Notes under the pieces: generated by a model
What the model was told of the DNA's origin: nothing
The model's input: the letters and a program-made list of their open reading frames with translations, nothing else
The model's database searches: none
Program-made: the position numbers and the translations under genes
Assembly (NCBI RefSeq): GCF_900112975.1
Contig: NZ_FONQ01000001.1
Location: 434,001 to 498,000, forward strand
DNA length: 64,000 nucleotides
Direction of reading: 5' to 3'
Source: Flavobacterium xueshanense
GTDB lineage: Bacteria; Bacteroidota; Bacteroidia; Flavobacteriales; Flavobacteriaceae
Shown: positions 31,528 through 40,871 of the stretch, one piece after another
How the letters are laid out: every line of letters begins with the position of its first letter
How positions within the stretch are numbered: the first letter of the stretch is position 1

Positions 31528-33942
31528 CTACGACCCACACATTTCACATTCGTCAGGACCTGCATTTTTAGATAATTCAAGCATAGCTCTGTATTCATCC
31601 GAAGTCATTTCTACTGCTTCAGCAACTGCAGGAACAACGATTGATTGCTCTTTAATTTCGATTGGCTCTGCTTTTTTATCATTGTTCAATGTAAATTTGA
31701 TCGCATCCACCGCAGCTTTTGTTCTTAAATAATACATTCCTGTTTTCAATCCTGATTGCCAGGCATAGAAATGCATCGATGTCAATTTTGAATAATTAGC
31801 ATTTTGCATAAACAAGTTCAATGATTGTGATTGATCCACAAAGTAACCACGTTGACGGGACATATCGATAATGTCTTTCATTGACATTTCCCAAACTGTT
31901 TTGTACAATTCTTTCAAGTCTTGCGGAATATTCAGATCTTGAACCGAACCGTTATTTCGCATTAATTCTTGTTTCAATGTTTCATTCCACAAACCGCGCT
32001 CCACTAAATCGTGTAACAAATGTTTGTTTACCACAATAAATTCTCCCGAAAGGACTCTTCTGGTGTAAATATTAGAAGTATAGGGTTCGAATGCCTCGTT
32101 GTTCCCCAAAATTTGAGAAGTCGATGCCGTTGGCATTGGAGCCACTAACAACGAGTTTCTCACTCCGTGTTCCATCACTTCTTTTCGTAATGAAGCCCAG
32201 TCCCAACGACCAGATAATTCCTCATCTTTCATTCCCCACAAATTGTACTGGAATTCTCCTTGAGAAATTGGCGAACCTTTAAATGTCGAATATGGTCCTT
32301 CTTCTTTGGCCATTTCCATCGATGCGGTTACCGCAGCAAAGTATAATGTTTCAAAAATTTCTTGATTCAGTTTTTTAGCTTCGTCGCTCGTAAACGGCAG
32401 ACGCAACATAATGAAAGCATCAGCTAATCCTTGCACTCCAAGACCAATTGGTCGGTGGCGTTTATTCGAATTTTCTCCTTCAATTACCGGATAATAATTT
32501 CTGTCAATTACTTTATTCAAGTTTCTGGTTACCCGTTTTGTAACGGTATACATCAATTCATGGTCAAACTTCCCATTGGCAACAAACATTGGCAAGGAAA
32601 GAGAGGCTAGATTACAGACTGCAATTTCATCTTTGGATGTAAATTCCATAATCTCGGTACACAAATTCGAAGAACGAATCGTACCCAAATTTTTCTGGTT
32701 TGATTTTCTATTAACTGCATCTTTATACAACATGTAAGGCGTTCCGGTTTCGATTTGAGATTCTAGAATTTTCTCCCAAAGTTCGTGCGCTTTAATGGTT
32801 TTTCTACCTTTTCCACGTTTCTCGTAATCAATGTACATCGCTTCAAATTCTTCGCCATACACATCATACAATCCCGGACATTCGTTAGGACACATCAACG
32901 TCCAATAACTGTCTTCTTGAACTCGTTTCATAAACAAATCCGAAGTCCACATTGCAAAGAACAAATCTCTGGCGCGCATTTCTTCTTTTCCGGTATTCTT
33001 TTTTAAGTCCAAAAATTCAAAAATATCCGCATGCCAAGTTTCGATGTATATTGCAAAACTACCTTTACGTTTTCCACCACCTTGATCTACATAACGTGCC
33101 GTATCATTGAAAACACGCAACATCGGAACAATTCCGTTCGAAGTTCCGTTAGTTCCACGAATATAAGAACCAGTTGCTCTTACATTGTGAATAGAAAGCC
33201 CAACACCACCTGCTGACTGCGAGATTTTCGCCGTTTGCTTCAACGTATCGTAAATCCCGTCAATACTATCGTCTTGCATCGCCAAAAGGAAACAAGAAGA
33301 CATCTGAGGTTTTGGAGTACCCGCATTGAATAATGTAGGCGTTGCATGTGTAAAGAATTTTTTAGACATTAAGTCGTACGTCTCAATCACCGAATCTAAA
33401 TCATCTAAATGGATCCCAACCGAAACACGCATCAACATGTGTTGCGGGCGCTCCACTATTTTGCCATTTATTTTAAGCAAATATGATCTTTCCAAGGTTT
33501 TAAACCCAAAATAATCATAATTAAAATCTCTGTTATATATCACATGTGAATCCAAAAATTCCGCATTTTTCATAATCACCTGATGTACTTCCTCAGAAAG
33601 TAATGGTGCGTATTGACCGTTTCTAGGGTTCACATAATTGAACATATCATTCATCGTTTCCGAAAATGATTTTTTAGTATTGGAATGTAAATTCGAAATT
33701 GCAATTCTTGCTGCCAATTGTGCATAATCAGGATGCGCAATAGTCATTGAAGCCGCAGTTTCGGCTGCTAAATTATCTAATTCTGACGTAGAAACTCCAT
33801 CATAAAGCCCTTCAATTACTCGCATTGCTACTTTCACGGCATCAACCAAATCATTCAAACCATAACATAGTTTTTTAATTCTATCTGTGATTTTGTCGAA
33901 CATTACCGGCTCTTTGTGGCCGTCTCTTTTTACTACGTACAT
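31528..33942 (-). CDS. nrdA: Ribonucleoside-diphosphate reductase, alpha subunit (class Ia)
   Basis: The 804-residue protein starts with an ATP-cone ([29 protein letters not shown]) for allosteric activity control. The catalytic barrel includes [51 protein letters not shown] with the radical and redox cysteines, and [19 protein letters not shown]. The C-terminal DECEMCGS carries the redox-relay cysteine pair. It makes dNDPs with NrdB. Unlike the common nrdA-nrdB order, nrdB lies upstream here, with 245 bp between containing repeat C. Confidence 0.98.
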   Translation of the reverse strand: MYVVKRDGHKEPVMFDKITDRIKKLCYGLNDLVDAVKVAMRVIEGLYDGVSTSELDNLAAETAASMTIAHPDYAQLAARIAISNLHSNTKKSFSETMNDMFNYVNPRNGQYAPLLSEEVHQVIMKNAEFLDSHVIYNRDFNYDYFGFKTLERSYLLKINGKIVERPQHMLMRVSVGIHLDDLDSVIETYDLMSKKFFTHATPTLFNAGTPKPQMSSCFLLAMQDDSIDGIYDTLKQTAKISQSAGGVGLSIHNVRATGSYIRGTNGTSNGIVPMLRVFNDTARYVDQGGGKRKGSFAIYIETWHADIFEFLDLKKNTGKEEMRARDLFFAMWTSDLFMKRVQEDSYWTLMCPNECPGLYDVYGEEFEAMYIDYEKRGKGRKTIKAHELWEKILESQIETGTPYMLYKDAVNRKSNQKNLGTIRSSNLCTEIMEFTSKDEIAVCNLASLSLPMFVANGKFDHELMYTVTKRVTRNLNKVIDRNYYPVIEGENSNKRHRPIGLGVQGLADAFIMLRLPFTSDEAKKLNQEIFETLYFAAVTASMEMAKEEGPYSTFKGSPISQGEFQYNLWGMKDEELSGRWDWASLRKEVMEHGVRNSLLVAPMPTASTSQILGNNEAFEPYTSNIYTRRVLSGEFIVVNKHLLHDLVERGLWNETLKQELMRNNGSVQDLNIPQDLKELYKTVWEMSMKDIIDMSRQRGYFVDQSQSLNLFMQNANYSKLTSMHFYAWQSGLKTGMYYLRTKAAVDAIKFTLNNDKKAEPIEIKEQSIVVPAVAEAVEMTSDEYRAMLELSKNAGPDECEMCGS

Positions 33943-34001
33943 ACTTTTGTTTGTTTTTTAAAACAGAAAATCCCTTCGCTGTTTTTCGTTATTTGTAATT
34001 T

Positions 34002-34022
34002 ATGCTGAACTTGTTTCAGCAT
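34002..34022. repeat. Solitary small hairpin related to the palindrome halves
   Basis: ATGCTGAA and TTCAGCAT pair around CTTGT. Each half of the long palindromes in copies B and C has the same design (TCCTGAA, CTTGT, TTCAGGA), so this is a related unit 8 bp from copy C. Confidence 0.7.
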
Positions 34023-34030
34023 CTTTTTTT

Positions 34031-34134
34031 GGAGCTATTTCCAGCTATCCATTACAATCTTTCTAGTCCTGAACTTGTTTCAGGATCCTGAAACAAGTTC
34101 AGGACTAGAAAGGATTTCCATTACTATCTGGGCT
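34031..34134 (+). repeat. Structured GGAG repeat, copy C (long-palindrome type)
   Basis: The 104-bp element starts GGAGCTATTTCCAGCTAT and ends CTATCTGGGCT. The 54-bp perfect palindrome at 34059-34112 is identical to that in copy B, while the shell differs at about five positions. It is preceded by T7 and lies between nrdB and nrdA. Confidence 0.9.
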
Positions 34135-34186
34135 AATGCAAGAGTAGCACAAAAAAAAATTTGATAAATCGATAAAAATTCAAATT

Positions 34187-35164
34187 TTAAAAATCGGCGT
34201 CAAAAGATATTTTTTGAGCATCACCATCTGTATTCATTACACCTGCTTTTTGATATTCGGCTACTTTCTTTTCAAAAAAGTTTGTTTTCCCTTGAAGCGA
34301 AATCATATCCATAAAATCAAATGGGTTTGTAGTATTATATTCTCTATCGCAACCTAATTCCACTAATAATCTGTCAGCAACAAATTCTAAATATTGTGTC
34401 ATCAATACGGCATTCATTCCTATCAAACTTACGGGAAGTGACTCCGTAATAAATTCTCTTTCAATATTTAAAGCATCTACAATAATGCTTCTGATTCTTT
34501 CTTTTGGCACTTTATTTACCAAGTGGTGGTTGTGTAAATGCACGGCAAAATCACAGTGTACGCCTTCATCACGAGAAATTAATTCGTTAGAAAACGTCAA
34601 TCCTGGCATTAGTCCACGTTTTTTCAACCAATAAATCGAACAAAATGCTCCCGAAAAGAAAATTCCTTCCACCGCTGCAAAAGCGATCAATCGTTCTGCA
34701 AATGAATCAGATTCAATCCATTTCAAAGCCCAGTCCGCTTTTTTCTTAATTGCAGGAAAAACTTCTAAAGCATTGAATAAGTCATCTTTCTCTGCCTCGT
34801 CTTTTACATACGTATCAATCAATAACGAGTAGGTTTCGCTATGAATGTTTTCCATCATAATCTGAAAACCGTAAAAGAATTTTGCTTCCGCATATTGCAC
34901 TTCGTTCACAAAATTTTCAGCCAGATTTTCATTTACGATTCCATCTGAAGCAGCAAAAAATGCCAAAATGTGTTTAACAAAATAACGCTCATCTTCCGAA
35001 AGTTTGTTATTCCAGTCATTTAAATCCTGTGACAAATCAATTTCTTCAGCAGTCCAGAAACTGGCTTCCATACTTTTATAAAATTCCCAAATATCATGGT
35101 GTTTGATTGGAAAAATTACGAAACGATTTTTATTCTCTTGTAAAATTGGTTCAACTTGTGCCAT
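34187..35164 (-). CDS. nrdB: Ribonucleoside-diphosphate reductase, beta subunit (class Ia)
   Basis: The 325-residue subunit holds the di-iron/tyrosyl-radical site. Ligand helices are visible in [68 protein letters not shown] and [19 protein letters not shown]. The radical Tyr is probably in the IHSETYSLL helix. The C-terminal tail QKISFDADF is the NrdA-docking peptide. It is the first gene of an nrdB-nrdA pair, although the repeat-filled spacer makes co-transcription uncertain. Confidence 0.97.
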   Translation of the reverse strand: MAQVEPILQENKNRFVIFPIKHHDIWEFYKSMEASFWTAEEIDLSQDLNDWNNKLSEDERYFVKHILAFFAASDGIVNENLAENFVNEVQYAEAKFFYGFQIMMENIHSETYSLLIDTYVKDEAEKDDLFNALEVFPAIKKKADWALKWIESDSFAERLIAFAAVEGIFFSGAFCSIYWLKKRGLMPGLTFSNELISRDEGVHCDFAVHLHNHHLVNKVPKERIRSIIVDALNIEREFITESLPVSLIGMNAVLMTQYLEFVADRLLVELGCDREYNTTNPFDFMDMISLQGKTNFFEKKVAEYQKAGVMNTDGDAQKISFDADF

Positions 35165-35415
35165 TATAATTGTTTGTTTTTTTGAGATTTTAACGAAATA
35201 AATTCCGTTTTGGGAGTTACAAAGATTGTGAAATTTTGCTGAAATTAAAAGCCAAACTTATTCACAATCGGTTATAGTTTTTAACAAATAGAAAAATAAA
35301 GAGGATTTTTATTCAAACTATAAAAAACTGTAAATCAGCTAATTAAAATTTAAAAAACATTGTAAAGTACCGTAGAATATAGGATTTTAAAAATAGAAAA
35401 CAAGGATTTTTTATT

Positions 35416-35991
35416 CTATTTTGAATTATTTTTAAGCTCTTCCGCAACTGTTTCGAGTTCGGCATACCAATCCTCTCCAAACCTTCTTACCAAAGCTTCT
35501 TTGACAAATTTATAAACCGGAACTTCTAACTCTTGACCTAAAGAACAGGCTGGATCACAAATATCCCATTTATCGTAATTAACAGCAGCAAACTCCGTAA
35601 AATCTTTTACACGAACGGGGTATAAGTGGCAGGACACCGGTTTTTTCCAATCGATTATTCCTTGATTGTACGCTTGCTCAATACCGCACAAAGCCGTTTT
35701 ACCGTCAAAAATTACATACGCGCAATCTTTATTATCTATTAACGGTGTTTCAAGATCGCCATCAGTTCCTTTTACCCAAGTTCCTTGCGCTTCGATAGCA
35801 GCAATTCCTTGCTTGCGTAAAAATGGTTTTACTTTTGGATAAATAGATTCGAGGATTTGAGTTTCCTCCAAACTTAATGGTGCTCCAGCGTCGCCGTCTA
35901 CGCAGCAAGCTCCTTTACAAGCAGTCAAATTGCAAACAAAATCTTTTTGGAGTAAGTCTTCAGAGACGATGGTTTTTCCTAGTTGAAACAT
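35416..35991 (-). CDS. DUF3109 family cysteine-rich protein
   Basis: The 191-residue protein has the family cysteine pattern: VCNLTACKGACCVDGDAGAPL near the N-terminus, KDCAYV, ALCGIEQAY, SCHLYPVRV and WDICDPACSLG. The arrangement resembles the YkgJ/Fe-S or zinc-cluster class. No catalytic role is assigned. It is a single-gene unit with its own promoter (36020-36027) and a 251-bp gap before nrdB. Confidence 0.92.
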   Translation of the reverse strand: MFQLGKTIVSEDLLQKDFVCNLTACKGACCVDGDAGAPLSLEETQILESIYPKVKPFLRKQGIAAIEAQGTWVKGTDGDLETPLIDNKDCAYVIFDGKTALCGIEQAYNQGIIDWKKPVSCHLYPVRVKDFTEFAAVNYDKWDICDPACSLGQELEVPVYKFVKEALVRRFGEDWYAELETVAEELKNNSK

Positions 35992-36019
35992 TATTACGAA
36001 GTAGTATGATTATAAAATG

Positions 36020-36027
36020 CAAAGATA
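36020..36027 (-). promoter_or_regulatory. Predicted -7 promoter element of the DUF3109 gene
   Basis: The minus strand reads TATCTTTG 28 bp before the ATG at 35991, with an expected leader of about 20 nt. Confidence 0.5.
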
Positions 36028-36051
36028 ATCAAACTAAGACAAAAGGGAATT

Positions 36052-36858
36052 TTAAAATGAAATTTTAAAAACACTAATAAAAGAATTATAATTTGAGTTT
36101 TGATTAGACGTAATTATATAAATATTCTCGTATTTGTCGATGGTCATACATCTTAAACCTCCAAAACTGCCAGCTGATTGATAAGACACTCCTTCTGCAG
36201 TAGATGTTATTTTACTGATAGTATTATTTAAATTACCCATATATACATTGCCTTTGCTATCACATTTTAAATCGCTAAAGGAGATTCTAAATTAGAAATC
36301 AGCCACCTGTGAGTACCTTTGGAACTTATTGAGGCAATACTTGAATAAGAAGCCAAATAATAAGTCCCTTTGGTATCAATTGTAAAATCTTCAACTAATC
36401 CATAGCCTAACGTAAATTGAGAAATATTTCCTGAACCATCTGCATTCTTTAAGTTTCCATCAAAATAATCATTGACAAATAAATCACAGTTTTTTCATCA
36501 AAAAACAAATCGCCAGCAAAAAAATCAACTTTTAAAAACGGAATGGCGTTTCCATAAACATTAATTTTATTAATATTCGACAAAGTATTTTCAAATTTTA
36601 AAGTGAATAAATTGCCTTTGGTATCAAAAGACATCCCCCAATAATATAATTTCAATAAAGTTGAAATGAGCCCAGAAGTAGTTATTTAATTACACCCTCA
36701 TCTGTTGATAAAAATAAAATGCCTGAATTATCAAATACTAAATCATAAGGAAAAGAAAGAATTTCATTCATATTTGAGTAATATGAAGTTATAAAGGGAT
36801 TTAGAACATCCTACAAATAAAAATATAGTGATTAAAACAATATTATTTCTTTGAACAT
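36052..36858 (-). pseudogene. Decayed beta-propeller (NHL/SMP-30-like) lipoprotein
   Basis: Pieces in different minus-strand frames line up as one protein. They are a lipoprotein signal (IVLITIFLFVGCSKS) and at least five blade cores: YDLVFDNSGILFLST, WGMSFDTKGNLFTLK, EDFTIDTKGTYYLAS, LKCDSKGNVYMGN and MTIDKYENIYIITS. Stops and frameshifts break it at least four times, and the only ATG for the signal is out of frame. The end VFKISF at 36052 looks original. Intact relatives are extracellular or periplasmic propellers. This copy cannot make a full protein. Confidence 0.85.
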
Positions 36859-37089
36859 ATCACACATTTTAACCAAATTAATAAAAAAAACTATTTGGTT
36901 ATAGAGTTTAAAACAAAAAAAACACAGAAATCCGTACTAATGACCATTTTTCAAATATCCAACAAATAATAAATAAAGAGTTGAATTTAAGTATTTCAAA
37001 TTCTTCAAAATTTCAAAAAATTATTTTTAAAAAAAGTTTTTAAAGTATTACACCGAAGAAAACTAAAAGCAAATACAAGAATAAAAATA

Positions 37090-37097
37090 TACCTTTG
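37090..37097 (+). promoter_or_regulatory. Predicted -7 promoter element of marC
   Basis: TACCTTTG matches TAnnTTTG, 15 bp before the ATG at 37113, so the leader is expected to be about 10 nt. Confidence 0.5.
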
Positions 37098-37112
37098 CAT
37101 ACAAAAAAAGAT

Positions 37113-37691
37113 ATGTTAGAATTCGACATTAGAGAAATTATCACAGTGGGTATGGTACTTTTTGCCGTAATTGATATTGTGGGATCAATCCCGATAATTG
37201 TTGATTTAAGAACGAAACATGGACACATTGAGTCTGAAAAAGCGTCGATTGTTGCCGGTGTTATTATGATTGTTTTCCTTTTTGCAGGGGAAGAACTCTT
37301 AAAATTAATTGGTATCGACGTGAATTCTTTCGCCGTTGCCGGTTCGTTTGTCTTATTCTTTTTGGCGTTGGAAATGATTTTAGGAATTCGGATTTATCGT
37401 GACGAGGAAGCCAGTTCCGCCTCAATTGTTCCGCTCGCGTTTCCTCTTATAGCCGGCGCGGGAACTATGACTACCTTACTTTCATTACGGTCTCAGTTTT
37501 ACACTATAAATATTGTAATCGCCATCATTTTGAATATTATTCTGGTATACATCGTTTTGAAATCCTCTTCTAAAATAGAAAAAATGCTTGGCGAGAATGG
37601 ACTTGGAGTCATCCGAAAGACTTTTGGAGTTGTACTACTTGCGATTGCTGTTAAATTATTCGCTGCGAATGTTAAAGGTTTGTTTGTCTAA
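37113..37691 (+). CDS. MarC family integral membrane protein
   Basis: I start at the ATG at 37113 (MLEFDIREIITVGMVLFAVIDIVGSIPII), giving 192 residues. An upstream TTG would sit inside the promoter element. The six membrane segments and the MarC/NAAT signatures DIVGSIPIIVDLRTKHG and VPLAFPLIAGAGTMTTLLSLRSQF are clear. MarC is a putative small-molecule transporter whose old link to multiple antibiotic resistance has not held up. It stands between two pseudogenes. Confidence 0.93.
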   Translation: MLEFDIREIITVGMVLFAVIDIVGSIPIIVDLRTKHGHIESEKASIVAGVIMIVFLFAGEELLKLIGIDVNSFAVAGSFVLFFLALEMILGIRIYRDEEASSASIVPLAFPLIAGAGTMTTLLSLRSQFYTINIVIAIILNIILVYIVLKSSSKIEKMLGENGLGVIRKTFGVVLLAIAVKLFAANVKGLFV

Positions 37692-37822
37692 ATTAAATTT
37701 ACATAAATTTACCCTCCAATTGAATGCAATAAAATAAATTAGATTTTTTGGGAATTTTATTTTCAGTTTAAAAAACTTACCTCATCTATCTGTTTCTTTC
37801 AAAACAAAAACAATAACGTATT

Positions 37823-38023
37823 ATGAAAATTTTCACCAACATATTGGTAATTTTAGCAATAGCTCTAATCCTTTTTAATGTTACTTTGCTGGATTTCAGA
37901 AATCCCTTTCAGGGAGATAGTGTCGTTGCTTTTATTGGCATCGCAGCTTCGTTTTGTGCTGTAATGATTCTCTTAATCTTTAGAATTTCAAAAAGAATTG
38001 AAGAAAAAACCAACGAAAAGTAA
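37823..38023 (+). CDS. Small two-helix membrane protein
   Basis: The 66-residue protein has two hydrophobic helices (ILVILAIALILFNVTLL and VVAFIGIAASFCAVMILLIFRI) with a short NPFQGDS loop and a charged tail KRIEEKTNEK. The clean ATG and coherent topology support a real gene, and short proteins of this pattern are common in Flavobacteria. I do not know a function. It lies 131 bp after marC, on the same strand. Confidence 0.72.
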   Translation: MKIFTNILVILAIALILFNVTLLDFRNPFQGDSVVAFIGIAASFCAVMILLIFRISKRIEEKTNEK

Positions 38024-38025
38024 TC

Positions 38026-38650
38026 ATTGAATTTGATATACTTATCTTAGGTGGTAGCGTTTCAGCAATGTCATGTTAGCTTATTTTATATTCTGCTAAA
38101 AATAAATCTCTTGTATCCGATCAAAAAATCGGCGTTTTTACCCATCAAAAAATATCTTCATTTTAGAAGCGGTTTTCAATAATGCCTACGTAGAATACAT
38201 TCGGCAGTATTAGGAGCTGATTTATTGAAGGAAAGCATTACATATCTTCAATAAACGTATTCAAACATTACACAAATCCTCGGTTAAAAAGTACTGAAAA
38301 TTGAAGGCAGTTTTCAGACATTTACAGTGACCACAAATAAAACTACCTACAAAAACAGTATAATTGTGGCAGAAATTGCTTCGGCTAATGCTTTCTCCAG
38401 TGAAGGTTTAATGCATTATATAGAATCGCATTAAAAATCACTTCTTGAAAAACAAAAAATACAACTCAAGAACATTGACCATAAAGTTGCCGAACGCATT
38501 TATGTGACAGAAACTTTAGCAGATTGGAGAATTCAACTGGTCATTGCTGCCGGAAGTAGCGCCGCAGTTGCAACAGACATTCTTACTTTATGGAGTGGCG
38601 AGATTAAAACGCAAACACATGACAGTATTGGGCAGAAAAAGTTGAATTAA
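38026..38650 (+). pseudogene. Decayed FAD-dependent oxidoreductase (thioredoxin-reductase-like)
   Basis: The dinucleotide-binding start FDILILGGSVSAMSC is followed at once by a stop codon. Later fragments in other frames continue the same protein: SLVSDQKIGVFTHQK, a VLKIEGSFQTFTVTTNKTTYK-like stretch, then near the end NIDHKVAERIYVTETLADW and a last piece AAVATDILTLWSGEIKTQ. In intact homologues the last part reads like a Gly-rich FAD-binding region; here conserved glycines are lost. There is no start codon, and multiple stops and frameshifts are present. It is clearly inactive. Confidence 0.82.
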
Positions 38651-38654
38651 ACTT

Positions 38655-38840
38655 TTAATTATGCATCAACTTTAAACTATTAATTATTTCAATAATAGAA
38701 TCTTCATTCAATTCAACTTTCTTTAAAACAGAATTAATTCCTTCAAAATCCTTTTGTTTTAAGCAAATTTCAAAATCATTCATAAGTCCTGCAACATACA
38801 ATCGTTCATTAACTGTCATTCCAGAAAACTTATATTGCAT
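38655..38840 (-). CDS. Small conserved hypothetical protein
   Basis: The 61-residue protein has the pattern SGMTVNERLYVAGLMNDFE and LKKVELNEDSIIEIINSL. This is a recognisable small-protein family (NERLY..GL.DEF..A), seen in diverse bacteria, with no assigned function. It ends 4 bp from the oxidoreductase pseudogene and lies 18 bp upstream of the S41 protease on the same strand, so it may be co-transcribed with it. Confidence 0.7.
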   Translation of the reverse strand: MQYKFSGMTVNERLYVAGLMNDFEICLKQKDFEGINSVLKKVELNEDSIIEIINSLKLMHN

Positions 38841-38857
38841 ATTGTAGAAAATATTAA

Positions 38858-40432
38858 TTATTTTTGATTTAAAACCTTTTTAACCATCGCATCTTCTTTC
38901 AAAACAATTTGATAGTAATAGCTTTCCCCATACAATTGTCGGGCAAATTCAGCAGCCAAATATCTTTTTACTAAAGCCTTGCTTTTTCTAAAATTCAAAT
39001 CCAAACCGTTTCCGAAAATAAATTTTTCAAATGCATTGAAATAGAAATCCGTTTTAGTCATTTTAGTTTTAAATTGGTTAAAAGACAAGCCTTTAAAAGT
39101 GCTTCTATGTTTATCTAATTGTTCAAAAACAAAATTACCTACGATTCCCGATTGTAATAAATAAGCGGCACTTTCATTTCCGTGCTCCACTTCCAGCGGT
39201 ACAAAAACATCAGGTACAATTCCGCCGCCACCGTAAACAATTTTGCCTTTTTTAGTTTTGAATTTTATAGTGTCCGAAACTTTTATGCTGTCTTTTTCAT
39301 ATAATTCCCCATTTCCAAAACGGGCTTCAGATTCTTTGAAATACGCTTCATTCCCTTTTGAATATGGTTTTTGAATCGAACGACCGGTTGGCGTGTAATA
39401 TCTGGCAATAGTCAATCGAACGGCTGAACCATCAGCAAAATTCATTTCTCGCTGTACCAATCCTTTTCCAAAAGAACGGCGCCCTACAATGGTTCCTCTG
39501 TCATTATCCTGCACTGCTCCGGCAAGAATTTCACTGGCCGAGGCAGTGTTTTCATTGATTAAAATAAAAACATTCCTTTTTTCAAAATTGCCTTTTGCAG
39601 TCGCAAATGTTTTATCAATATTCCCGTTTTTGTTTTTTGTGAACACAATCAGTTGCTTATCCGTCAACAATTCATCGGCAATGGCAATGGCCTCTTCCAT
39701 GTAACCTCCACCGTTATCTCGAACGTCAATGATAAGTGAATTTGCACCTTGATGCTTCAGTTTTATTAAACCTGACATAAACTCACTGTAGGTCGTTTCC
39801 GAAAACCGATTTATTTTAATATACCCTGTTTTATTACTCAAAAGCAGCGCCACATCGACACTTTTCAGGGGAATAACATCGCGCTTAATTTTCACTTTTA
39901 GTCTTTTGCCTTCCGATTTTCTGTAAATGGTAAGTTCAATATTTGATCCAACCGTTCCTTTCAATTTAGAATACAAACTGTCACTTGGCAATTTTCGCCC
40001 AAATAATTTTGTTTTATCGGCATATAAAATTCGATCACCTGCTTTAATTCCAGCTTTTGCCGAAGGGCCGTTCTCCACTGGTTTAATAACGGCAACAGAA
40101 TCTTTATACATGTAAAAATTTACGCCTATTCCCACGAAGTTCCCCTTCATGCTTTCCATCACTTCCTGCTGGTCGCTGGGCGGAATATAAACGGAATGTG
40201 GGTCTAATTTCGCCAGAATATTATCAACGGTAAGGTTTACAATAGAATCTGTGTTGACATCATCTACATATTCATTATCAATAAAATCGATGAGTTTATT
40301 CAGTTTATTTTTTGAATTATTGTTGACTAAATAATCCGCTGTATTAGGGAAATTCAACATGCCACCAAGGACAACACCCAAAGCAAGTGTTGCAAAAATA
40401 AGAATGGGCAGATATTTAGTATTAAAGTTCAT
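38858..40432 (-). CDS. S41 family C-terminal processing peptidase (CtpA-like)
   Basis: The 524-residue protein has an N-terminal signal anchor (LPILIFATLALGVVLGGML), a PDZ domain around residues 95-175 (VGIGVNFYMYKDSVAVIKPVE, GIKAGDRILYAD) and the S41 catalytic core. Ser300 in TASASEILAGAVQDNDRG and Lys323 in RRSFGKGLVQ form the Ser-Lys dyad at the usual spacing. It degrades or trims periplasmic proteins at C-termini. It begins right after the dCMP deaminase stop, so the two and hupE form an operon. Confidence 0.96.
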   Translation of the reverse strand: MNFNTKYLPILIFATLALGVVLGGMLNFPNTADYLVNNNSKNKLNKLIDFIDNEYVDDVNTDSIVNLTVDNILAKLDPHSVYIPPSDQQEVMESMKGNFVGIGVNFYMYKDSVAVIKPVENGPSAKAGIKAGDRILYADKTKLFGRKLPSDSLYSKLKGTVGSNIELTIYRKSEGKRLKVKIKRDVIPLKSVDVALLLSNKTGYIKINRFSETTYSEFMSGLIKLKHQGANSLIIDVRDNGGGYMEEAIAIADELLTDKQLIVFTKNKNGNIDKTFATAKGNFEKRNVFILINENTASASEILAGAVQDNDRGTIVGRRSFGKGLVQREMNFADGSAVRLTIARYYTPTGRSIQKPYSKGNEAYFKESEARFGNGELYEKDSIKVSDTIKFKTKKGKIVYGGGGIVPDVFVPLEVEHGNESAAYLLQSGIVGNFVFEQLDKHRSTFKGLSFNQFKTKMTKTDFYFNAFEKFIFGNGLDLNFRKSKALVKRYLAAEFARQLYGESYYYQIVLKEDAMVKKVLNQK

Positions 40433-40864
40433 TTATTCTTCTAAAATTGAAATATGTTCCACCTCAACTCCTGCTTTTATCAAAAATTGGATTCCAGAAT
40501 CATCGCGATATCCCTTATGGTAAACCACTCTTTTTATTCCCGACTGATGAATCAACTTGCTGCATTCCTTACAAGGCGAAAGCGTAATGTATAAAGTGGC
40601 GCCTTCACAAGATTGCGTGGATCGGGCTACTTTTAGAATCGCATTTGCTTCAGCGTGTAAAACATCCCAACGTGTCAAGCCTTCTGCATCTTCACAGCAG
40701 TTTTCAAAACCAGTAGGTGTTCCGTTGTATCCGTCAGAGATTATCATTCTATCCCGCACAATAATCGCACCAACTTGTTTGCGTTTACAATAGGACAAAA
40801 GACTCCATTCTTTGGCAATTCTGAGATATGCTTTATCGTACTTATTCAATTTTTTTTCGCTCAT
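40433..40864 (-). CDS. dCMP deaminase (ComEB-type cytidine/deoxycytidylate deaminase)
   Basis: I start at 40864 (MSEKKLNKYDKAYLRIAKEWSLLSYCKRKQVGAIIV), 8 bp after hupE; the in-frame ATG at 40894 lies inside hupE. The 143-residue enzyme has the zinc motifs LHAEANAILKVA and LSPCKECSKLIHQSG and the substrate motif NGTPTGFENCCED. It converts dCMP to dUMP for thymidylate synthesis. Confidence 0.94.
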   Translation of the reverse strand: MSEKKLNKYDKAYLRIAKEWSLLSYCKRKQVGAIIVRDRMIISDGYNGTPTGFENCCEDAEGLTRWDVLHAEANAILKVARSTQSCEGATLYITLSPCKECSKLIHQSGIKRVVYHKGYRDDSGIQFLIKAGVEVEHISILEE

Positions 40865-40871
40865 TTTATCT

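Noticed and set aside
25852..34134. Repeats as a CRISPR array
   Set aside because: The copies are kilobases apart, occur in both orientations and have no spacers or cas genes.
36052..36858. Two separate small genes in this stretch
   Set aside because: The pieces share the same blade pattern in order across several frames and carry a single lipoprotein signal, so they are fragments of one decayed gene.
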